Assembly: GCA_934277945.1 (NCBI GenBank)
Contig: CAKQWA010000003.1
Span: 162,575 to 226,574 of the forward strand
Length of the DNA: 64,000 nt
DNA from: an uncultured Alphaproteobacteria bacterium
GTDB taxonomy: Bacteria > Pseudomonadota > Alphaproteobacteria > CAAGCB01 > CAG-977
Direction: 5' to 3'
Made by a program: the position numbers and the translations under genes. The notes under the pieces were generated by a model. The model saw nothing but the letters and a program-made list of their open reading frames with translations, had not been told where the DNA came from and made no database searches. Shown one piece after another: positions 33,032-42,238 of the stretch (its first letter is position 1; each line of letters starts with the position of its first letter).

Positions 33032-34570
33032 TTATTTTTCAGCGGTGTCAAGCGAAAAATCATTTATTGCGTTCAGATACAGCGCTTTATTCGCAATCAA
33101 TTCTTTCGCAATGTCGATATCCCGCGTTTCCGAAGCCCGATTTTGCGCGGGGCACAAGTCCCGCAAATGCATCTTTTCCGACTTGTCCGCCGTTTTCCAT
33201 TTGCCCAAAGCGGTGATGCCGCTTTCGTTGACGGCGAATTCCTGCTTGTTTTTGTCCGCCGTGCAGATGTTCGGATACAGACCGAAAGAATCGGGCGTGT
33301 AGCCGGACGGCAGGTAATACTGCGCCCACGACAGATAGATTTCGCCTTTGTTGTCGAGCGTTTCCGCCGTTTGAATTTTCGCTTTGCCATAAGTCGACGT
33401 GCCGACCAGCGCCGCGCGTTTGGATTCTTGCAGGATGGCGGCGAAAAATTCCGCGCTGGACGCCGTTTTCGCGTCGATCAAGATGACGACGGGGATGTCG
33501 GGCAGGGGATTTTTCGTCGTCGCTTCAAACGCTTGGAACGCTTGCGGAGCGCGTCCTTTCGTTTCCAGCATCGGCGTGTGTTCGGGCAAAAACAGATCGG
33601 CGCACAGCACGGCTTCGCGCAATAATCCGCCCATGTTCGCGCGCAAATCGACGATGATTCCCGCCGCGTTTTTTTCTTTGGCTTCGTTCAGTGCGCGGCT
33701 TAACGATGAAACGGTTTGCGGCGAGAACGACGGGATTTTCACGGTCAGAACGCGCGCGGAGGCGTCGAAGTCGCTTGATGCCGTTCCCGCGGGCATGGCG
33801 GCGCGTTTCAGCGTCAGCGTTTCCGTGTGTCCGTCTTTGCGGATGACCAGCGTGACGGGGGAATTTTCCTCCCCGCGCAGCATATTCAGGATTTCGTTGG
33901 CGGACATATTCGCCGTGTCGCGCGCGTCGATGCGCAAGATGCGGTCGCCGGAAGCCAGCACGGACGCGGCGGCGGGCGAATCCGGCAGAACGTCGGTCAC
34001 TTCCAAAGCCTTTCCAGCGCGGCGATAGCGGATGCCGATGCTTGCGGGCTTTTCCAATTTCTTTTGCGGCGTTTTTTCGGGGCTGTTGTAGTGCGAATAC
34101 TTGTCGGTCAGCGCCAAAGCCGCGTTGATGCAGATGTTTAAAATCTCCTCGTCGTCCGCCTGCGCCGCTTTTTTGGAGTAGGGCAGGGCGACCGCGTACG
34201 CCGCCAGAGTCACGCGCGCCCAGTTGCGATAATCTTCCGGCGCGGGCTTTGTCCAACTTTTTAAAATCCGCCCGTTCGCAATCAGCATGACGCGCGCGCC
34301 GTCCGGATACACGCCGATGCCGCCGTCGATGTCCGACAGGCTTTTCACGCCCGCCGTGCCGAGCGCTTCCGCCGTCGTCAGCGTCAGGCTTTTTTTCAAA
34401 ATCACCTCGTAGGCGCGCGACAGCACCTTTTCCATTTTGGCGAGCGGCAACGCCGAGTGCGCTCGAATTTCCGTCCACCACGCCGGTTCGTTTTCCTGCG
34501 CTTTGGCGGCGGGCGGCACGATTGCCGGCAGGCAGAGGGTCAAAATGAACAAAAGCCGTTTCATCATCAT
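33032..34570 (-). CDS. S41-family C-terminal processing peptidase with PDZ domain
   Basis: A 512-residue secreted or periplasmic protease. A signal peptide (KRLLFILTLCLPAIVPPAAKA) leads to a helical region, a PDZ domain (about 180-265, IGIRYRRAGKALEVTDVLPD) and the S41 core. The likely catalytic serine is in KTASSAEFFAAIL and the lysine in STYGKAKIQT. CtpA-type enzymes trim periplasmic or envelope proteins from their C-terminus. The start codon overlaps the rnr stop within ATGATGATG, so two adjacent ATG choices exist. It is the last gene of the plsY-dprA-topA-rnr series. Confidence 0.88.
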   Translation of the reverse strand: MMMKRLLFILTLCLPAIVPPAAKAQENEPAWWTEIRAHSALPLAKMEKVLSRAYEVILKKSLTLTTAEALGTAGVKSLSDIDGGIGVYPDGARVMLIANGRILKSWTKPAPEDYRNWARVTLAAYAVALPYSKKAAQADDEEILNICINAALALTDKYSHYNSPEKTPQKKLEKPASIGIRYRRAGKALEVTDVLPDSPAAASVLASGDRILRIDARDTANMSANEILNMLRGEENSPVTLVIRKDGHTETLTLKRAAMPAGTASSDFDASARVLTVKIPSFSPQTVSSLSRALNEAKEKNAAGIIVDLRANMGGLLREAVLCADLFLPEHTPMLETKGRAPQAFQAFEATTKNPLPDIPVVILIDAKTASSAEFFAAILQESKRAALVGTSTYGKAKIQTAETLDNKGEIYLSWAQYYLPSGYTPDSFGLYPNICTADKNKQEFAVNESGITALGKWKTADKSEKMHLRDLCPAQNRASETRDIDIAKELIANKALYLNAINDFSLDTAEK

Positions 34571-36798
34571 TTTTTACCCTTGCCCTTGCGCTGACGCTTG
34601 TCGAAATGTTTGTGAAAACGCTTGCCTTTTTTGGCATCGCGCGACTTGCCCGATTTTTTCGCGCCCGAATCAAGCAGGTGGAAAATCAGCCCGCCCGTGA
34701 CGGGCGTCGCTTCTTTCAGCAGGACGTCGACGGCTTGTCCCAATTCGTATTTTTTGCCCGTTTTGTCGTCAACGAGCGCCTGTTTTTCCTCTTTATAGGA
34801 AAAATACCCCGGCAGAGCCTTCATGGGCACCAAGCCTTCGGCGAAAACGTCGTCGAGCACGACGAACAGACCGAAGCGCGACACGCCGTTGATTGTCGCG
34901 GCAAAGCGTTCGCCGACCCTGTCCGCCAGATACGCCGCCAGATAGCGTTCTTCGGCTTCGCGTTCGGCGGCTTGGGCGCGGCGTTCGGTCGCGCTGATGT
35001 GTTCGCCCAAATCTTCAAAATCGTTGCCGTTCGTCAATCCGCCTTCGCCGAGTTTCAAGCCCGTAATCAGCGCGCGATGCACCAACAGGTCGGCGTAGCG
35101 GCGGATGGGGGACGTGAAATGCGCGTATTTTTCCAGAGCCAAGCCGTAGTGTCCCAAATTTTCGGGGCTGTACCGCGCCTGACTTTGCGTGCGCAGGACA
35201 AGTTCGTTAATCATGCGGGCTTTGGGCGTTTGCGCGACGTTTTCCAGCAAATCGTTGAAATCCTTGCCGGACGGCGACGTTTTCGGGATGCCGTTCAAAT
35301 GCGCGGATTTCAGAAAATCGTGCAGGGCGACGACCTTTTCGGCGGCGGGCGGTTCGTGAACGCGGTACATGACGGGCATATCCGCCTTTTCCAGCGTTTG
35401 CGCGGCGGCGACGTTCGCCAAAATCATCATTTCCTCGATCATTTTATGACTGTCGAAGCGTTCGCGCGTTTGAATTTTCACGACGTGTCCGGCATCGTCA
35501 AGCGTGATTTCGCGTTCGGGAGCGTCGATTTCCAGCGCGTGACGGTTTTTGCGCGCTTTCGCCAAGATTTCATACGCGCCGCGCAGATTTTCAATGTACG
35601 GCGTCAACGCGTCGTTCAGCGCGGATTTGCCGTCGAAAACGGCTTGCACGTCGTCGTAGGTCAGACGCGCGGCGGAGCGAATCATGCAGCGCGTGAATTT
35701 GGCTTTGAGCAGTTTGCCTTTTTTATCGACGACCATGTGCGCCGCCAGACAGGGACGGTCTTTGCCCTGCTGCAAAGAACACAATTCGTTCGACAAAGCG
35801 GGCGGCAGCATCGGCACGACGCGGTCGGGGAAGTACACGGAATTGCCGCGCTGACGGGCGCAAACGTCAAGCGGTTCGTTTTCGCGCACGAAATACGCGA
35901 CGTCGGCGATCGCGACAATCAATTTGTATCCGCCTTCGTTTTTCGGATTGTCGTCGGGCTCGGCGAACACCGCGTCGTCGAAATCGCGCGCGTCCGCGCC
36001 GTCCACCGTGACAAAAGGATACGCGCGCAAGTCCTCGCGTCCCGTCATGTCGGGCAGTTTCGCCTTTTGCGCCTGTTTCAAGGCGGCTTGCGAAAACTCG
36101 ACGGGGATTCCGTGCATTAAAACGGAAATCAGGCTGGCGCATTTCGGGTCTTTGGCGTTGCCCTGAACGGCGACGATGCGGGCTTTGCGGGAAAAACGCG
36201 ATACGTCCGTCAAAGAGCGCGACAAGGCTTCGGCGACGACCAGATCGCCGTTTTTCGCCGTTCCCGCGTCGTCCTTGTCTACGAAATACTCCGCTTTCAA
36301 GCGGCGGTCGGGCGACGTGATGCGTCCGCCTTTGCCGTTCGTTTCGTAAATGCCGACAACGCGGTCGGGCGCGTCGGTCAGCCGGCGCACGACGGCTCCG
36401 TAAAACAGGCGTTTGCCCGCGGGTTCCAATTTTAAAAGCACGCGGTCGTTTTCTTTGGGCGGCGGCTTCAAGCGTCCCGTGTCCGTAATCAGAATTTGAG
36501 GAGGTTCGCCGTCCTGCGTCCATTGAAGCGGGCGGGCGACAAGTTCGCCGTCCGAATCAACGCCCGTAATCAGCGCGGGACACATTTGCGCCAGTCCGTC
36601 CGCCGAATAAATCTTCTTGCCGGATTTTTCAATCGCGCCGGCGTGCTTCATTTCTTTGAGCATCGCGTTCAATTTGACGCGCTCCTCCCCCTTGACGCCG
36701 AAAGAGCGGGCGATTTCCCGCTTGCCGACCTTTCCCGAACGGGTTTTTAAAAAATCGGCGATTTCCGTCATTGTCGGCAGAGGGGCTTTTTTGCTCAA
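34567..36798 (-). CDS. rnr: Ribonuclease R
   Basis: A 743-residue 3'-5' exoribonuclease. It has an N-terminal winged helix (FLKTRSGKVGKREIARSFGV), cold-shock domains, the RNB catalytic domain with DGADARDFDDAVF (Asp cluster), and a C-terminal S1 domain (FAATINGVSRFGLFVVL). A lysine/arginine-rich tail (HKHFDKRQRKGKGKK) follows, as in RNase R. It degrades structured RNA. It lies 3 bp after topA and overlaps the S41 gene, so the genes are co-transcribed. Confidence 0.95.
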   Translation of the reverse strand: MSKKAPLPTMTEIADFLKTRSGKVGKREIARSFGVKGEERVKLNAMLKEMKHAGAIEKSGKKIYSADGLAQMCPALITGVDSDGELVARPLQWTQDGEPPQILITDTGRLKPPPKENDRVLLKLEPAGKRLFYGAVVRRLTDAPDRVVGIYETNGKGGRITSPDRRLKAEYFVDKDDAGTAKNGDLVVAEALSRSLTDVSRFSRKARIVAVQGNAKDPKCASLISVLMHGIPVEFSQAALKQAQKAKLPDMTGREDLRAYPFVTVDGADARDFDDAVFAEPDDNPKNEGGYKLIVAIADVAYFVRENEPLDVCARQRGNSVYFPDRVVPMLPPALSNELCSLQQGKDRPCLAAHMVVDKKGKLLKAKFTRCMIRSAARLTYDDVQAVFDGKSALNDALTPYIENLRGAYEILAKARKNRHALEIDAPEREITLDDAGHVVKIQTRERFDSHKMIEEMMILANVAAAQTLEKADMPVMYRVHEPPAAEKVVALHDFLKSAHLNGIPKTSPSGKDFNDLLENVAQTPKARMINELVLRTQSQARYSPENLGHYGLALEKYAHFTSPIRRYADLLVHRALITGLKLGEGGLTNGNDFEDLGEHISATERRAQAAEREAEERYLAAYLADRVGERFAATINGVSRFGLFVVLDDVFAEGLVPMKALPGYFSYKEEKQALVDDKTGKKYELGQAVDVLLKEATPVTGGLIFHLLDSGAKKSGKSRDAKKGKRFHKHFDKRQRKGKGKK

Positions 36799-36801
36799 AG
36801 A

Positions 36802-39438
36802 TCACTCCTTTTTCTTCGCGGTTGTTTTTTTCGCCGCCGTCTTTTTCGTCGTCTTTGCCGCCGTCTTTTTCGCGGCGGTCGTTTTCTTTGCTGCCGTTTT
36901 TTTGACAGCCGCCTTTTTCGGCGCGGCTTTCTTCGATTTTTGCGCTTTCGCGCTCAACAAATCAAGCGCTTCCTGCAAAGTCGGGTCGCGTTTTTCGTCG
37001 CGCATCGCTTTGGGCAGGGAAGCCATGACCGTGCCGCACTTGACGTAGGGTCCGAAACGTCCCGAGTTCAAGGTGACGGGCTTGTCGTTTTCGGGATTGA
37101 CGCCGATTTGCTTGGCGGGCGTTTTTTCTTTCGCTTCGGACAGAAGTTCGACCGCGCGGTCGAGCGTCACGGTCAGCACGTTGTCCGCGTTCGTCAGCGA
37201 TTTGAACGTGTTTCCCGTGCGGATGTACGCGCCGAAGCGTCCCAATCCCGCATAAACAGGGGCTTTCGTTTCGGGGTGTTCGCCGATCAGTCGCGGCAGG
37301 GCGAGCAATCCCAAAGCCTGATCCAGCGTCAATTCGGCGGGCGGCATATTGCGCGGGACGGCGGTGCGCTTGACGGCGGATTTTTCACCTTTCGCCTTTT
37401 TGCCCGCGTCCTTGCCTTCCTGCACATAATAGCCGTAGGGTCCCTTTTTCAAATAGACGGTTTCTTCGGTTTGCGGATTCTCGCCCAAGACGGTTTCGTC
37501 GCTTTGAGCGGGCGCGTCGCCGTCCGCGGATTGATTGTCCGCGCCGAACGGACGCGTGTAGCGGCATTCGGGATAGTTCGAACAGCCGATGAATGCGCCG
37601 TAGCGGCTTAATTTCAGGCTCAGCCGCCCGCTTTTACATTCGGGGCACACGCGCGATTCCGGCGTTGCGAACAAGTGGTGTTCCAGCGATTTTTCCAAAC
37701 TGTTCAGCACGTCCGTAATGGTGAGCGGCTTGACCGAAGCGACGGTCTGTTCAAATTCTTTCCAGAAGTGCGCCAGAACGGTTTTCCATTCCTCTTTGCC
37801 TTCGGAAATGTTGTCAAGCGACGTTTCCAAATCGGCGGTGAAGTCGTACTGGACGTACTTGGAAAAGAAGTTTTCCATAAACGCGGTGACCAGTCTGCCG
37901 CGGTCTTCGGAAATAAAGCGGCGTTTTTCCAGCCGAACGTATTTTCTGTCCTGCAAAACGGACAGAATCGACGCGTAGGTCGACGGACGCCCGATGCCCA
38001 GTTCTTCCAGTTTTTTGACAAGACTGGCTTCGGAATAGCGGGGCGGCGGCTGGGTGAAGTGCTGTTCGGGGCGCACGTCGGACTGACGCAGAAAATCCCC
38101 CGTGTTGACGGGCGGCAAAAGCGTGTTGTTTTCTTCGTCCGTGTCGTCCAGATCTTCATGATAGATTTTCAAAAAGCCGTCGAACGTCACCGTTTGTCCG
38201 TTTGCGCGGAAAGCGATTTGCCCGTCGCGAGAGGGGCAGTCGATGCCGACTTTGTCGATGACGGCGGATTGCATTTGCGCCGCCGCCGCGCGCTTCCAAA
38301 TCAGTTCGTAGAGTTTGAACTGGTCTTTATTCAGCACGCGCGCCAGAGAATCCGGACGGCGTTTGAACGACGTGGGGCGGATGGCTTCGTGCGCTTCCTG
38401 CGCGTTTTTGACGTTGTTTTTGTAATAGTTCGGCTTTTCGGGCAGATACGCGTCGCCGTAATCGGACGCGATGACCGACCGGACGTCCGCAATCGCTTCC
38501 GCCGCCATTTGCAGACTGTCGGTACGCATATAGGTAATCAAGCCGACGGTTTCGCCGCCCAAGTCGATGCCTTCGTACAACTGCTGGGCGATCTGCATGG
38601 TCTTTTTGGCGGAAAAGAACAGTTTGCGCGCCGCTTCCTGCTGCAAAGTCGAGGTCGTGAACGCGGGGGCGGGGTGACGCTTGACCGTTTTGCGTTCGAT
38701 TTGTCCGACGTCGAAATTCGCTTTTAAAATCTTGTCGCGGGCGACCAGCGCCGCCGTTTCGTTTTCAAGCGTGAATTTGGACACTTTCTTGCCGTCCAGC
38801 ACCGTCAGTCCCGCCGAAAAAGATTGCGCCTGCGGTGTGATGAAATCCGCGTCAATCGTCCAGTATTCGCGCGATTTGAACATTTCGATTTCGTTTTCGC
38901 GGTCGCAAATCAGGCGCAGGGCGACGGACTGCACGCGTCCCGCCGATCTGCTCCCCGGCAGTTTGTGCCACAGCACCGGCGACACCGTGAAGCCGACGAG
39001 ATAGTCGAGCGCGCGGCGCGCCAGATACGCGTCCACCAGCGGCATATCAATGTCGCGCGGGTTTTGAATGGCGTGCGTGACGGCGGATTTCGTGATTTCG
39101 TTAAACACGACGCGGCGCAGGGTTTTGCCTTTTAATTTGCCGCGCTTGTCCAATTCCTGCGCGATGTGCCACGCGATCGCCTCCCCCTCTCTGTCAGGGT
39201 CGGTTGCGAGATAGACGGTGTCGGCTTTGGCGACTTGGGTCAAAATGGCTTTCAGATGCTTTTCGTCGCGCGGTTCGATTGTCCAATCCATTGCGAAATC
39301 TTCGTCGGGGCGCACGGAGCCGTCTTTGGCGGGCAAATCGCGAATGTGTCCGAAACTGGCGACGACGCTGTAATCGCTGCCCAGATATTTGTTGATTGTT
39401 TTCGCTTTTGCGGGAGATTCGACGATGACGACTTTCAT
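36802..39438 (-). CDS. topA: DNA topoisomerase I
   Basis: An 878-residue type IA topoisomerase. The TOPRIM domain starts KVVIVESPAKAKTI and contains DPDREGEAIAWH. The active-site tyrosine is in LITYMRTDSLQ. A zinc finger CPECKSGRLSLKLSRYGAFI is followed by topoisomerase C-terminal repeats (FGAYIRTGNTF, FGPYVKCGTV). The last ~45 residues are a histone-H1-like run of Lys/Ala/Thr (KKAAPKKAAVKKTAAKKTT), a low-complexity DNA-binding tail seen in some alphaproteobacterial and high-GC lineages. It relaxes negative supercoils. It is followed by rnr after 3 bp. Confidence 0.96.
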   Translation of the reverse strand: MKVVIVESPAKAKTINKYLGSDYSVVASFGHIRDLPAKDGSVRPDEDFAMDWTIEPRDEKHLKAILTQVAKADTVYLATDPDREGEAIAWHIAQELDKRGKLKGKTLRRVVFNEITKSAVTHAIQNPRDIDMPLVDAYLARRALDYLVGFTVSPVLWHKLPGSRSAGRVQSVALRLICDRENEIEMFKSREYWTIDADFITPQAQSFSAGLTVLDGKKVSKFTLENETAALVARDKILKANFDVGQIERKTVKRHPAPAFTTSTLQQEAARKLFFSAKKTMQIAQQLYEGIDLGGETVGLITYMRTDSLQMAAEAIADVRSVIASDYGDAYLPEKPNYYKNNVKNAQEAHEAIRPTSFKRRPDSLARVLNKDQFKLYELIWKRAAAAQMQSAVIDKVGIDCPSRDGQIAFRANGQTVTFDGFLKIYHEDLDDTDEENNTLLPPVNTGDFLRQSDVRPEQHFTQPPPRYSEASLVKKLEELGIGRPSTYASILSVLQDRKYVRLEKRRFISEDRGRLVTAFMENFFSKYVQYDFTADLETSLDNISEGKEEWKTVLAHFWKEFEQTVASVKPLTITDVLNSLEKSLEHHLFATPESRVCPECKSGRLSLKLSRYGAFIGCSNYPECRYTRPFGADNQSADGDAPAQSDETVLGENPQTEETVYLKKGPYGYYVQEGKDAGKKAKGEKSAVKRTAVPRNMPPAELTLDQALGLLALPRLIGEHPETKAPVYAGLGRFGAYIRTGNTFKSLTNADNVLTVTLDRAVELLSEAKEKTPAKQIGVNPENDKPVTLNSGRFGPYVKCGTVMASLPKAMRDEKRDPTLQEALDLLSAKAQKSKKAAPKKAAVKKTAAKKTTAAKKTAAKTTKKTAAKKTTAKKKE

Positions 39439-39468
39439 ATCTTTTTCTTTCTGTTACAAAGCAAACGG

Positions 39469-40593
39469 TTACCCGTCCGACAGGCGCAAAATTTTGTTGC
39501 CCGGCAGACGTTCGATTTTACCGGCAAGTTCCAACTCTGCTAATAAAGCCGAAATTGCCCGCGCTGGCAAGCCCGTTTCGCGTATCAGTTCATCCACGCC
39601 GACGGGGGCGAAGTCCAGTTTTTCAAGCAATTCGGGGCGCGCGGCGGTCAAATCCGCCTCCGAAAAATTCTGCACGGGCGCGGGTTCAAGCATCGGCGAG
39701 GCTTCCTCTTTCAGCATCGACGGCACGAAAGCCGCCATGTTTTCAAGCACGTCCGCCGCCGATTCGACCAACGGCGCGCCGTCCTTTATCAGTCTGTTGA
39801 CACCGCTTGCACGCGCGTCCAGCGGATTGGCGGGAACGGCGTACACGTCGCGCCCCTGTTCCAACGCTTTGCGCGCGGTAATCAGCGAGCCGGAGCGCAG
39901 GGACGCTTCAATGACGGTCAAAGATTCCGCCATGCCCGAAATGATGCGGTTGCGGCGCGGAAAATTCGACGGCGCGGGCTTCGTGTCAAAGGGAAATTCG
40001 CTGACAATCGCGCCTTTTTCGCGCGTGCGGGCGTACAATTCCCTGTTTTGATTCGGGTACGGCACGTTGATGCCCGTGCCCAAAACGGCGACGGTGGACG
40101 CTTTCGCGGTCGCTTTCGTCAGCGCGCCTTCGTGCGCCGCCGCGTCTATGCCCAAAGCCAAGCCCGATACGACGGAGAATCCCGCCTGAACGAAATCCGC
40201 CGCCATTTGCCGCGCCATGTGTCTGCCGTTAATCGACGCGTTGCGCGTGCCGACCAGCGCGATGAACCGCGTCCTTAACAATCCGGTGTTGCCGGCGACC
40301 GACAAAACGGGCGGCGCGTCCGGAATTTGCTTCAACAGCGGGGGATAGGCGTCGTCCGTGTCGAAAATCAGCGAGGCTCCGAATTTTTCAAGAGCCTCGA
40401 TTTCCTTTTGCGCTTGCGCGTTCGTGTAAATGTGCGGGCAGGAGCGCGCTCCCCCGCGTTTCGCCGTTTCGGGCAAATTTTCCAAAGCGTTGCGCGCGCT
40501 GCCAAACCGTCCGATAAGGGCGGCGCAGGTGACGCATCCGACGTTTTCGGAGCGGATTAAGCGCAGTTTGGCAATTTGCTCGGCGTCATACAC
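39469..40593 (-). CDS. dprA: DNA-processing protein DprA
   Basis: A 374-residue protein with the Rossmann-like DprA core: ALVGTRNASINGRHMARQ, SGLALGIDAAAHEGALTK, GTGINVPYPNQNREL, FPRRNRIISGM, and SGSLITARKALEQGRDVYAV. The C-terminus carries a winged-helix-like domain (VGVDELIRETGLPARAISALL). It loads RecA on incoming single-stranded DNA during transformation or recombination. It overlaps plsY by 8 bp and lies 30 bp before topA. Confidence 0.95.
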   Translation of the reverse strand: MYDAEQIAKLRLIRSENVGCVTCAALIGRFGSARNALENLPETAKRGGARSCPHIYTNAQAQKEIEALEKFGASLIFDTDDAYPPLLKQIPDAPPVLSVAGNTGLLRTRFIALVGTRNASINGRHMARQMAADFVQAGFSVVSGLALGIDAAAHEGALTKATAKASTVAVLGTGINVPYPNQNRELYARTREKGAIVSEFPFDTKPAPSNFPRRNRIISGMAESLTVIEASLRSGSLITARKALEQGRDVYAVPANPLDARASGVNRLIKDGAPLVESAADVLENMAAFVPSMLKEEASPMLEPAPVQNFSEADLTAARPELLEKLDFAPVGVDELIRETGLPARAISALLAELELAGKIERLPGNKILRLSDG

Positions 40594-41218
40594 TTTCTTG
40601 CGTCGCTTTCTTTTTCATGCGGATTTTCGTTTCTTCTCCGTGAAGCAGGCGCACGATGTTCGCACGGTGGCGGATGACGGACAAAACGGCGAGAAATCCG
40701 TAAAAATACGCGTATTCGGGCGTGGCGAAATACAGCGCGTAGAACGGCGCGGCAATCAGCGCGGTCAACGCCGCCAGCGACGAATAGCGGAACACCAGCG
40801 CGACCGCCAGCCATGTCAGGCAGGAGGACAGACCGACCTGCCAGCACGTCGCCAGCATCATGCCCAGCGTGGACGCAACGCCCTTGCCGCCTTGAAATTT
40901 CAGCCAGACGGGGAAATTGTGACCGACAACGCCCGCCGTGCCCGCAATCAGCGCCGCCAGGTCGCCGACGGATTCTTCGGGAACGCAGTAGTACGCGATG
41001 CCCGCCGCCAAAGCCGCTTTGCCCGAATCCAGCAGCAAGGTCAGCAAAGCCAAATCTTTGCGTCCCGTGCGCAGAACGTTTGTTGCGCCGATGTTGCCCG
41101 ACCCGATTTTCCGGATGTCGCCCAAACCCGCCAGCCGCGTCAGGATAAGTCCGAACGGCATGGAACCCAGCAGATAACCCACGATAGCGGAAAGTGTTAA
41201 AAGAACGGTGTCGCTCAT
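40586..41218 (-). CDS. plsY: Acyl-phosphate glycerol-3-phosphate acyltransferase
   Basis: A 210-residue polytopic membrane enzyme. It has the PlsY motifs GSMPFGLILTRLAG, GSGNIGATNVLRTGRK and KFQGGKGVASTLG. It makes lysophosphatidate from acyl phosphate, the first acylation of phospholipid synthesis. The last residues are charged. It overlaps dprA by 8 bp and follows dusA after 9 bp. Confidence 0.95.
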   Translation of the reverse strand: MSDTVLLTLSAIVGYLLGSMPFGLILTRLAGLGDIRKIGSGNIGATNVLRTGRKDLALLTLLLDSGKAALAAGIAYYCVPEESVGDLAALIAGTAGVVGHNFPVWLKFQGGKGVASTLGMMLATCWQVGLSSCLTWLAVALVFRYSSLAALTALIAAPFYALYFATPEYAYFYGFLAVLSVIRHRANIVRLLHGEETKIRMKKKATQESV

Positions 41219-41227
41219 AAATCACCT

Positions 41228-42238
41228 TTAATCAAAGTTATGACTTTCAGTAGATATAACCCTATTGAGAATTTTCGCAACTGTTTTAGTGTCGGCGTGC
41301 GGATTTCGCGCTTCTTCGCTCAATTCCCGTCGCCACGCGGACGCGCCCGCCACGCCCTTGAACAGTCCGAACAGGCGGCAGGTCAAATCCTTGAAAACCG
41401 CGCCTTTCGCCAATTCCTCCTCCATATAGGACAGATACGCCCGCACGATCTGCTCGCGCGAAAGCGGGACGGAATCGTCGTTGAAAATCTGCCGGTCGGC
41501 GTCGGCGAACGCATAGGGATTCGCGTAAAATTCCCGTCCGGTCATCGCGCCGTCGACGTGATTTAAATGTTCCCGCGCCTGTTCAAGCGTTTTAACGTCG
41601 CCGTTGACGACGACGCTTAAATCAGGAAAATCGCGCTTTAAGCCGTACACCAAATCGTAACGCAAATCGGGACGTTCGCGGTTTTGCTTGGGCGACAGGT
41701 TCAATCGGGCTTTGCGCGCGTGCACGACGACGCGCCCGACGCCCGCTTTTCGCGCGATTTGCACAAAACGGACAAGCGCGCCGTATCCGTCGGAATCCCG
41801 CGTTTCGTCCTGAATGGCGATGCGCGTTTTGACCGTGACCGGCGCTTTGGCGTTTTCAACCATCGCGCACAAACATTCGGACAGCAGAGCCGCGTGATTT
41901 TTCGACATCAGCATCGCGCCGAAATTGCCCGCCGCGACGCGCGAAGAGGGGCATCCCGCGTTTAAATTGACCGCGTCGTAGGCGTAATTGCCGGCTGCGG
42001 CGCACGCTTTCGCCAAAATTTCCGGATCGGAGCCGCCGAATTGCAATACAAGCGGCTTTTCTTCAAGCGTGAAATTCAAAAAACGCGCCGCATCGCCGTA
42101 AACGACCGCCTGCGCGGGTATCATTTCCGTGTACAGAACGGTCTTTTTGGTGAAACAGCGCGCAAAACGGCGAAAATGACCGTCCGTCAATTCCATCATC
42201 GGCGCGACGGACAGCCTTTCGTCAAACAGGGCGGTCAT
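41228..42238 (-). CDS. dusA: tRNA-dihydrouridine synthase A
   Basis: A 336-residue flavin enzyme. It starts LSVAPMMELTDGHFRRFAR, and the catalytic cysteine is Cys96 in NLNAGCPSSRV. The FMN-phosphate region is seen in VVVNGDVKTLEQA and GAMTGREFYANPY. The PMMELTDGHFR start and AEMI-like TEMIPAQAVVYG segment point to DusA, not DusB or DusC. It reduces uridines in the tRNA D-loop. The ATG overlaps the nucleoside hydrolase stop by 4 bp (ATGA). Confidence 0.92.
   Translation of the reverse strand: MTALFDERLSVAPMMELTDGHFRRFARCFTKKTVLYTEMIPAQAVVYGDAARFLNFTLEEKPLVLQFGGSDPEILAKACAAAGNYAYDAVNLNAGCPSSRVAAGNFGAMLMSKNHAALLSECLCAMVENAKAPVTVKTRIAIQDETRDSDGYGALVRFVQIARKAGVGRVVVHARKARLNLSPKQNRERPDLRYDLVYGLKRDFPDLSVVVNGDVKTLEQAREHLNHVDGAMTGREFYANPYAFADADRQIFNDDSVPLSREQIVRAYLSYMEEELAKGAVFKDLTCRLFGLFKGVAGASAWRRELSEEARNPHADTKTVAKILNRVISTESHNFD

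Noticed and set aside
33525..34673. 382-codon minus-strand frame overlapping the S41 gene
   Set aside because: Arg/Gly/Ala-rich out-of-frame reading of the protease gene.
34606..36120. 504-codon plus-strand frame opposite rnr
   Set aside because: Antisense shadow rich in Phe, Gln, Arg and Val; rnr is a clear family member.
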